Shown: one piece after another, positions 56,225 to 64,000 of the stretch
Layout of the letters: each line of letters begins with the position of its first letter
Numbering within the stretch: the first letter of the stretch is position 1
Assembly: GCF_028372415.1 (NCBI RefSeq)
Contig: NC_092872.1
Coordinates: 15,466,479 to 15,530,478, forward strand
DNA: 64,000 bases
Reading direction: 5' to 3'
DNA from: Notamacropus eugenii
Lineage: Eukaryota > Chordata > Mammalia > Diprotodontia > Macropodidae
The notes under the pieces: generated by a model
Told to the model about the DNA's origin: nothing
The model's input: only the letters and a program-made list of their open reading frames with translations
Databases searched by the model: none
Made by a program: the position numbers and the translations under genes

Positions 56225-57441
56225 TTGTATCCTGTTGTATCCTGTTGTAGATCTTTGACAGAAAACCATCCCCCACATCTATAGAGAACATTCCAAAAGC
56301 TTTCAAAGGTTGAGGAAATAGGAAGCTTTGGGATACCTTGTAGCATAATTTCATTTCTTTGGGATTCATTTTCCACACTTGCTAGATTCTGAAGAGGCCA
56401 TAGTGGCTGGTGGATCTCTTGAATTCAGAAATCAAAATTAGTTTAATAAGTAGTTATCCCTTCAAAACTGAAATCCAGAACATGACTATTACGCACACAC
56501 AAAGACTACAGTAACAAACAAGATGTACAGAGATCCTAACACCCAAGGAGACAAATTTTACCTTTTAAGTATCATTGGGACATAATGTAATGATACTCTG
56601 ATTAGAGTATTACTCTAGAAGGATCATTTCAAAATAAAAGGATAGTAAAAATGAGGAGAAGGTTGAAGCTAAGAGAAATTGGATTCATATTAAGCTATAT
56701 TTAAATCAACAAGATGGAAAACTAGACATTTTCTTTGATCCTCACAACCTGTCAAATATATACCGCAAAGAAATCATGTGCCAAAGATAAAGGAACTTCA
56801 GTCATCTCCACAGTCTAGGACACCAGGAATCTAAAAGAAGGTAAAAAAAAGTTCCACAAACCTTAAGACCCACCTGGTACTCAATCAGCACTGAACTCTC
56901 CCTCACCCCTGCTCCCAGCAATAAGACAACTGGATCCAATTCATTCACACATGAAGCAACAAGAGGCAGTCTTAAACCCCAGTCTCCTTTCCTTCTTCCA
57001 GTCCTGTGGAGATCCAAAGTCCAAACTGCTAACATTTGCTAAGTCCTTGATAGCCAGCACTGAGGCAACATTCTGTGCTACGAAAGGTCTCTACAAACAG
57101 AGGAACAGAGAATATGGAGCAGGACAAGTGTCTGGAATTGAAATAGAGTTCCAGTCCACAACTCAGACTACTACCCTCCTCCTCCCAAGGCCTCAAAAAT
57201 CAAAACTCAGTCATCTCAAGCTATAACACCAGCATGGCAGCACTGATGAGACAGAGGACCCTATAGTATTTGAAGAGAATGAGTGAAATGAGGAAATTGT
57301 GAAGACTTTTCATAATAAAATATGGGGAATATTGTATTTTCTAAATAAAATTTCTTTTCCATAAGGCCTCTCTTTCTGGATACCTGATTTCCAGGAATCT
57401 TGGGCCTGTGGGCAATTGGGGCCCCTCCCCTCCCTTCTCTC

Positions 57442-57870
57442 TGTGAAAATGTTATAGACTGTAGCCAAAATTTGGAAGTTACTCAAATCTCCCCTTTGAT
57501 TACAAGCTCCCCTTTTCCCTCTCCTCTCCTTTTTACTTTAGTTATACAATAGCCACATCAGTAGTTAGGTAGGTATTAAATAAAGAAGTATGTTTGGATA
57601 GGAGGATCCTTCCTGGGTCTTCTCTAGTTTTTCACGCCTAGACTGTAAGCCTGCCTCCCAGTCAATGGAGAGGTGGGATAGTGGGGAGGTGGGATTCTCT
57701 ACGTTAGGATATATAATGGTGTTTTATCCTTTGTAAGTTGCCTCCTTCCATTAGCCCTGTCCTGGTGGTGTCCTCGCCCCTTTCTCACAAGAACTGAATA
57801 AATCACCTTCTGTTCTTACCTTGAGAAGCCTCTTAATTTATTTAAAATTTTGGGTAAGGGTCTTTTAACA
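57442..57870 (+). mobile_element. Putative solo LTR fossil
   Basis: It starts TGTGAAAATGTTATAGACTG and has a TATA-like GATATATAATGG near 57708. About 85 bp further on is GAACTGAATAAATCACC with an AATAAA at 57797-57802. It ends TTTTAACA. This promoter to poly(A) layout fits an LTR. No clear target duplication and no internal part is visible. The family is not recognised. Confidence 0.5.
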
Positions 57871-57899
57871 CACACAAGAACATACTGTTCCTGAGTGAT

Positions 57900-58600
57900 T
57901 TAAAAAAGAAATTGGAAATATGAAAGCAGAATTTGTGTCCTACACAGCAGAAATAGTTGGTAGAATAGAAAAATTTAAATCTGCAATGTCAAGCTTGGCT
58001 CAAAAAAGAAACAAAACAAAAAAAAGACAACAGATTGGAAATGCAAATACACAAAAGGGAAGGACAACCTAGAAAAAGAGAAGCAAAAAAACCAATAATA
58101 TTAAAGGAAAACATACTCTATTTTAAACAAAACTTATTGATCTCAAAGGTAGGATGCATAGAGACAACTTAATGATTATATGTAGGTTTCCCAGAAGAAA
58201 ACCACCAGTCAAAAAATGTGAACACTGTAATGAAAGAAATAATAGAAGAAAATTGCCCAGAACATCTCAGTAAAGGAAATGAAGTGTTAATCAATAGAAT
58301 GAAGAAATCACCTCTAGCAAAAAGTCCAAGGCCACAAACTCCTAGACATTTGGTGGTTAAGTTTAACACAGCAAATCAGAAATAGCAAATTCTGCAAGCA
58401 GCCAGGAGAAAGACTTTCAAATATAAAGGAAAGGAAATTTGAATAACACAAGTTTATTCTGCACTCACCAGAAAATAGAGGACGAAATGGAATGTGCTCC
58501 AAAGAACAGTGAAGACCAGGATGCAGGCCCAGGGTGATCTACCTGCAAAACTGAGCTTAACTATAAATTTAAAAAAGATGGACATTCCATTATGAGGTAC
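57900..58600 (+). mobile_element. L1 LINE ORF1 remnant
   Basis: Phrases read on + include KSPRPQTPRHLVVKFNTANQ, then ILQAARRKTFKYKGKEI and LPAKLSLTINLKKMDI. They match the RNA-binding core of L1 ORF1p (usual RHIIIRTTNALNKDRILKAV...YKGRPIRIT...YPAKLSITI). Stops interrupt it. Confidence 0.7.
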
Positions 58601-59354
58601 TGGAAATATTCTTAGAAAGAAAACCAGACCTGACGACATCATTTGCTTCTCAAACGTCTTAAGCCAGGGGAGGGGAACCTGCCCTAGACAACAGAAATGT
58701 TGGAAGGTGAATAAATGGAGCCTCCAAGGATAGCAACCACAGAGTGACAGCATTAGAGATCCAGGTCCATAAACATGAAGTTGGAAAAGATCAAACTAAA
58801 ACAACCTCAAAGGTTAAATACATCTCCTAAAATGTGAAAACAGACACAGTACAACAAGAAGATCTGAGTTTTGCTTCCCTGATACCTTGTATAAGTCTAA
58901 GACAGACTCATGACATTTCATTACATGAAGATCAATTTTCAGGCATGTCAATTTCTCCAATATTTTATGTTGATGGAAATAAGTTTTATATGACTTTAAA
59001 AAGGGAGAGATACAAGTTAAATATAATTTAAAATTTTATTTTAGAGATGATTCTTTGAAATAGATTTGCAAAATACACAAACCTTAAGAATCTATTTGGT
59101 ATTTCTCAGTAATCATTAATTCATGTTCCTGTGTATGGTCAGTCATCCTTCACCAAGAACAAGGAGTATCCTTAGCTGATGGGATCAGTTGCAGAGTTAA
59201 GTTCAGTCTGATCCAGTTTACTCTAACTCTTCTCTCTCTTCTATCTTATATCCAGGAAATAAACACAGAACTGTGAATCCATATAGAGACTCATAAAACT
59301 TATATAAGACCATATGGGCTTCTCTTCTCTCCAAAGAAGTCAATAGCCAGGCAT

Positions 59355-59520
59355 ATACATTAATCAATAATAAATCAACAATTAATCAACCAATAAGTAT
59401 TTATGAAGCCTCCTATGTGCTAGACATTGGTCTAGGAGCCAGGAATACAAAGACTCAAGTCTGATAGTTCCTGCTTTCAAGTAGCTTACATTCTACTAAA
59501 GGGATATTATAGCCACCGAA
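59355..59520 (+). repeat. Old dispersed repeat (ACAAACATTTATTAAGT family)
   Basis: It contains AACCAATAAGTATTTATGAA, CCTATGTGCTAGACATTGGT and AGTAGCTTACATTCTACTAA. Confidence 0.6.
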
Positions 59521-59689
59521 TACCAAATATGGATATAAAAATAAATAAATGACTTTGTGAGGGAATGCTAACAACTAAAAGAATCAGGAAAGGCCTTTTG
59601 ATGGATGAGATATTTATACTGACTACTACTAGTAAGGGGAGCTACAGGTGTCAAGAAATAGAGGTGAAGGGGGGAACGCATTCCAAATA

Positions 59690-60330
59690 ATCAATAATTA
59701 ATAAACATTTGTTAGGCCCCTGTACTTCTATGCCCAGGCCATAATACTAACAGTTAGTGCTAGGTATACAAAAGGCAGCAAAAAGACAGTCCCTTCCTTC
59801 AAGGAGATTACTATCTAATAGGAGGAGACAACATGCAAACAAAGCAAATTATATGTAAGAATAAATAAGAAATAATAAGCAGAGGGAAGGCACTGAATTT
59901 AAGAGGAATTACAGAAGGCTTCCTATAGAAGCTGGGATTTTAGTTCAGACATAAAAGAAGCCAGGGAGGTCAGCAGTCAGAGCAGAGGAAGGAGAACATT
60001 CCCAGGCATGGGGAGAACCAGAGACAATGCCCAGAACCTCGAGAGATGGAGTGTCTTGTTCATGGAATAGCCATGAAGCCTTCGTCACAGAAAAGTAGGA
60101 GGGGACTAGGTTATGAAGGGCTTTAAAAGTCAAATAGAGCATTTTGTTTTGGTCCTGGGGGTCAAGAGGAGTTTACTGAATAAGAAAGTTGACATGAAAT
60201 CTGAATAAAGGATGGATACGGTGCAAGAAGGTCAAGACTTGAGGAAGGCAGATACACACACCAGCAGGCTATTGAAGTCATTCAGGTGTGAGGTGACGAG
60301 GACTTTTACTCAAAGTAATGGTAGAATGAA
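59690..60330 (+). repeat. Old dispersed repeat, long copy
   Basis: The blocks occur in order: ATTAATAAACATTTGTTAGG, CAGTCCCTTCCTTCAAGGAG, GAGAACATTCCCAGGCATGG, GGGACTAGGTTATGAAGGGC, GGCTATTGAAGTCATTCAGG. It is the most complete member of this family in the window. Confidence 0.65.
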
Positions 60331-61114
60331 CGTTATAAATGCAGAGGTTTGGGCAAAATTGGATATGGGAGGGGAGAGGATGACTTCTAGGTTTTGAGTC
60401 TGAGGGACTGGAAGGATGGTATTAACGATCACAGTAATAGGGTAGGTATGTGTTGGCAGGGTGGACAAGGTGCTTAGAGTTTACTGGACATGTGCAAAGA
60501 GAGGGAAAGCATGAATGAATGAAAAAGCCCTTACTAATTATAAGCTTATGTACAAGAACTGTGCTAAGATTAAGGGACAGAGGCAAGTTAGGTACAACAA
60601 AATCATAAAACAAGATGAGCCGCCAGCCAACACAGCCATGCCAAAGTAATTCTCCTAAGCATTACCAGTTTTTGGCTTCAAAACTTGCTTACAATTTTAA
60701 AACAATTACTGATATCTTGCCATTTTTCAACATCTTTGTTTCCCAATTCAACCCTACATCCCCCCTCTCCCAGAAGGGCTCTTTCCTTATAATAAAGAAT
60801 AAAAGAGGGAAATAGTTCAGCAGAGCTAACATATCTCTCAAGTCCAACATTATATACAGTTTTCTACACTCCAAGTCCACAGCATCTACAAATAAAGCAG
60901 TGTATTACACAATCTTGCATTCCTTTCTTTACAGCCAATCCTGGTTGTTAACAATCTGCCGCATTTTAAAAAAAAGAAGCAGTTGTGTGTTTCATAATTG
61001 CTCCACTGCTTAGTTCCTTTTAGTTCCTGAAAATGACTTAGGAGAGAGATGGTCACTCAGTAGCCAAACAAGCAGAGAAGCTTGGGCACATAATCGTGGT
61101 AACAGTAAAACGAT

Positions 61115-61470
61115 AAGCTTTATACATTAAACACCGGTCTGTACTAGGTACTAGAGAGACTCCTAAAGACTTGAAAGTGAAGCATATCATCTCTGTCTTT
61201 TGGGAGCTTATGCTTACAATCTCTTAGAGGAATACAGAAGCTTCTCTGATGAGTAATATAGAAGATATACAATATAACACACTGTATGGAGGAAGCAGGG
61301 GTCAGTCACTAGAGAGTGCATGAAGACCTCTCAGAAGGGGTGGCACTTGAGAACTGAGCCTTGAAGAGGTTCTAGAGGTTAAGGAGGTGGGGAGCATGTC
61401 AGACATTGGAGACATTATACAAAGAGCACAGGAGATAGAGTACATAGAGAACAGCAAAAAGTAAACCCAA
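61115..61470 (+). repeat. Old dispersed repeat, diverged copy
   Basis: It contains CTGTACTAGGTACTAGAGAG, TTTTGGGAGCTTATGCTTAC and GAACTGAGCCTTGAAGAGGT, the same order of blocks as at 59690. Confidence 0.5.
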
Positions 61471-61992
61471 TGAGAACACTGAGGGTGTGAGTGTGTGGGT
61501 AGGAGGAAGGAGGTTGTATTATACATTTTCTGGAAGATTAGGCTGAATTCCAGATGGCAAAGGGCTTTTTTTTTTTTTATTATACTAAACAGAGAAATTT
61601 ATTATGTTTATTTTTAAGGCAATCAGGATCTGAAGCTTTCTTTGAGTGGACTTAAATTTTAAGAATATAAATTTGGCAGTTGTATGAAAGGTTTAGAAAT
61701 GGAAATGTGGATGCTGGGATTCAAAGTATTTGAACTTTTATGTGAGGAGCTGTGTAATCAGGAACAATGAAGCTAATATTTTAAATGCTTAGTCATATCG
61801 ATTGTTTCTCAGTTGAGGTGACTCTCCAAGTTCACAGTTATTTTCTTTTACTGACCCCAATCAGGAGGCAAAATATGACTGGATATAGTTCAAGAGACTA
61901 ACAGTTGCACAGATAAAATTCTGCTAGGTTGTGAAAGAGGTATTAGATTGCTGCTACAAACAGGAAAATCAACTAGATGTGGGCAGAAGGGC

Positions 61993-62210
61993 AGGGACAC
62001 CTAGGTGGTGCCAGTGAATAAATAGAGTGCTGGACCTAACGTCATTAAGACTTATCTTCCTGAGTTCAAATCTGATCTCAGACACTTAAGAGCTGTGTAA
62101 CCCTGGGCAAGTCACTTAACAGTTTGCCTCATAGTTTCTTATCTATAAAAAAATGAAAACCCCAGATAGGGTCACAAAGGAGTCAGACATAACTGAAAAA
62201 CAACTAAAGG
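61993..62210 (+). mobile_element. Marsupial tRNA-derived SINE
   Basis: It contains GGGACACCTAGGTGGTGCCA, TCCTGAGTTCAAATCTGATC, GTAACCCTGGGCAAGTCACT and ends near ACTGAAAAACAACTAAA. Confidence 0.88.
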
Positions 62211-62589
62211 TGGAAGGGTGGAGACTGAGCAAGAATGAAGAATTGAAAATGAAGTCATGGTTCTAAGCTGACTGGGAAAATCACCAAGACAGATGAAGGT
62301 GATTGTATAGTAATCGAGAAAAAAAAAAAAAGGAGATTTGAAAGTTGTCAGTGAGATGATGCAGCAAAAGCTGAAGAATCAAGCACAAAGTTGAGATACT
62401 TAAAAGTTATAAATCCTGGATCTTCTCTAGGAATGACCAAGACAGAACACAAACAAGAAAATGAAATTAGAAAGTAAGAAAGATCAGAAAAGCTTAGCTA
62501 GCATACTCTTCTTAATTTCTGAGAATGAAGACATTTCTTAGAATTTTCCTTTTTTTAATGTATTTTTATTAATTATTTCCCCATTTTAA

Positions 62590-62811
62590 AATATTTTAAC
62601 TTTATTTCTAAAAATGTTATTTTATTTTTAATTTGTGGAATAAAACAAGCTTTTCCATAACATAGTATAATAAAAAAGATGATCGCACATGAAATTGCAA
62701 ATCTATTACATACAAATTTGCTAATCCTTTTAAATATATAATAAAATTATCATGTACATTTCTTTTTCTTCCCTCCCCCATTCCGTAGAGATGGCTACCA
62801 TCAAGACACAA

Positions 62812-62848
<37 letters not shown>

Positions 62849-63070
62849 ATTATTCTATATATACTTCTATCAGTTCTTTCCTGGATGCACATATAATAAA
62901 GCATCTTCCCTTCATTATGTCCTTTGTAGTTAATTTGGGTATTTATGGTAGTCAAAAGAATTTATTCACTCAAAATTGTTCTTAAAACAATATTGCTGTT
63001 ACAGCATAATAACAATGTTCTTCTGGATCTGCTCATGTCACTCTTCATTACTCTATTAAAACCCCCTCCC
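62590..63070 (-). mobile_element. LINE 3'-end repeat, minus orientation
   Basis: On + it contains TTTTCCATAACATAGTATAA, TTAAATATATAATAAAATTA and AAAACAATATTGCTGTTACA, the reverse complement of the 42350 family, with a TG microsatellite inside. Confidence 0.68.
62814..62845. repeat. TG microsatellite
   Basis: Pure TG run of about 15 units inside a LINE 3'-end copy. Confidence 0.95.
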
Positions 63071-64000
63071 CATCCCCTTCTTTCCTCACCACAAACTATC
63101 TTTCTGATGTTGGGACCTCTTCCTGGCATAAAAAGTCATGGTAAGGAGATGAGATTATTCCCTAGGTTAGGTAGTTCATACCAATCTATGGATGGGCTTC
63201 ATATCTCTTGATTCTGGGGGCTATGTTTTTGTATCTCTTAGCTGTGATTGTGTAAAAAAAAAAAATAACCTGCAATAGTTGGGGATGGGGGTAAATGGCA
63301 GAGATTGGGGGAAAAAGATGATATCTCAAGATCAAGAAATCCAGAAATAAGAAAAAGTATGTGGTGGCTTCCCACTGAGCACAAGATCACTCTATGATAA
63401 AAGTTGTCAAAACATCTAGAAAACCTAGAAGAGTTTGGGTAGACGTCTGCAGGTCTAGCATATGATTGTGTCACATGATGTTATAATGGTACAATTTCAA
63501 TCTATTGATTTCCCAATGTTATAACACCTTTATTCTTTTGGTTTGTGTGTCTCTTGTTTCTTGTACATTGTCCTGTTATCATATATGTATGAAATTTCTC
63601 CCCTTTAATTGTGTAGAGATTACTTTTTTGGTTTTTGTATTTTCTTCTTTTTCCCCTCCTTTCCAATCTCTCCTACCAATTGCCTAAGTATATTTTCTCT
63701 ACTGGTGGTGATATGAGTTCTCAAAATATTCTTGAATTCAAATGGAAAAAATAATTTTGTAATTAACATACAAAAAAATGACATATCAACTGCTTTTCTC
63801 TCCTGGCTCCCACATCCTCCTACCTTTCTCTCTTTTTGAGATATTAAGGGATTTTGGAGACTCCCTTAATATATCTGTCAACAACAAATTTGCTGGGGTT
63901 TTTTCAGTAGATGAACTTCTCTGGTTCTGGATTCATAGAGGTTGAAGATCTACCAGTGGGTCCTTGTTTCAGACTTAAATCTTAAAAATCTGAATGTACT

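Larger units (their letters stand above)
50778..64000. other. Region upstream of BAAT coding exons
   Basis: This should contain the BAAT noncoding first exon and promoter, which I could not identify by eye. The 5' neighbour in human order, MRPL50, is not seen, so it presumably lies to the right. Contents are L1 ORF1-like and ORF2-like remnants, a complete hAT MITE, LTR fossils, LINE 3'-end repeats, an old dispersed repeat, one SINE and several microsatellites. Purine-rich sequence fills 50830-51030. I see nothing I can name in 63200-64000. Confidence 0.75.

Noticed and set aside
53090-58600. One full-length L1 from 53 to 58.6 kb
   Set aside because: The ORF2-like part lies 5' of the ORF1-like part on the same strand, the wrong order, so they are separate remnants.
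50778-64000. BAAT noncoding first exon, FXR/HNF sites and promoter
   Set aside because: Short motif matches are too frequent by chance in AT-rich DNA, and no donor site could be singled out by eye.

Overview
This is a vertebrate nuclear window and almost certainly comes from a marsupial. It is AT-rich and intron-rich, and full of decayed retroposons. The tRNA-derived SINE beginning GGGGCAGCTAGGTGGTGCAG, which recurs on both strands, is to my knowledge typical of marsupial genomes. I cannot name the species from sequence alone. The layout matches human 9q31.1 as I recall it, with PLPPR1 on + and BAAT on - lying tail to tail.

Positions 1-26000 hold the 3' half of PLPPR1 (phospholipid phosphatase-related 1, also called PRG-3). 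Four coding exons at 8864-9114, 15563-15739, 21610-21741 and 25368-25400 join in frame with consensus splice sites. They give the last 196 residues of a protein of about 325. The earlier exons lie left of the window. The introns carry SINEs, CR1/L3, L2 and hAT remnants, microsatellites, one LTR fossil and two inverted repeats.

Positions 26000-38800 are intergenic, with old repeats, a long GA/CAGACA microsatellite, a GGAA array and a SINE split by a 161-bp insert. Positions 38830-50777 hold BAAT (bile acid-CoA:amino acid N-acyltransferase) on the minus strand. Three coding exons encode an intact 417-residue enzyme with the Cys-Asp-His triad and a C-terminal SKL peroxisomal signal. Its two introns hold CR1/L3, two copies of a Dong/R4-like LINE, an LTR fossil and SINEs. 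Positions 50778-64000 are upstream of the BAAT coding region. They contain L1 remnants, LTR fossils, a complete 191-bp hAT MITE and LINE 3'-end repeats. I found no further coding exon there, and the expected 5' noncoding BAAT exon was not located.

The two genes do not form a pathway: PLPPR1 is a neuronal membrane protein and BAAT a liver peroxisomal enzyme. I see no CRISPR array, operon or clearly new gene system. The most unusual structures are the inverted repeats around 12.8-14.9 kb and 10.6-11.1 kb, the retroposed insert at 34.7 kb, the possible duplication of PLPPR1 3'-UTR sequence, and the pair of R4-like LINEs.
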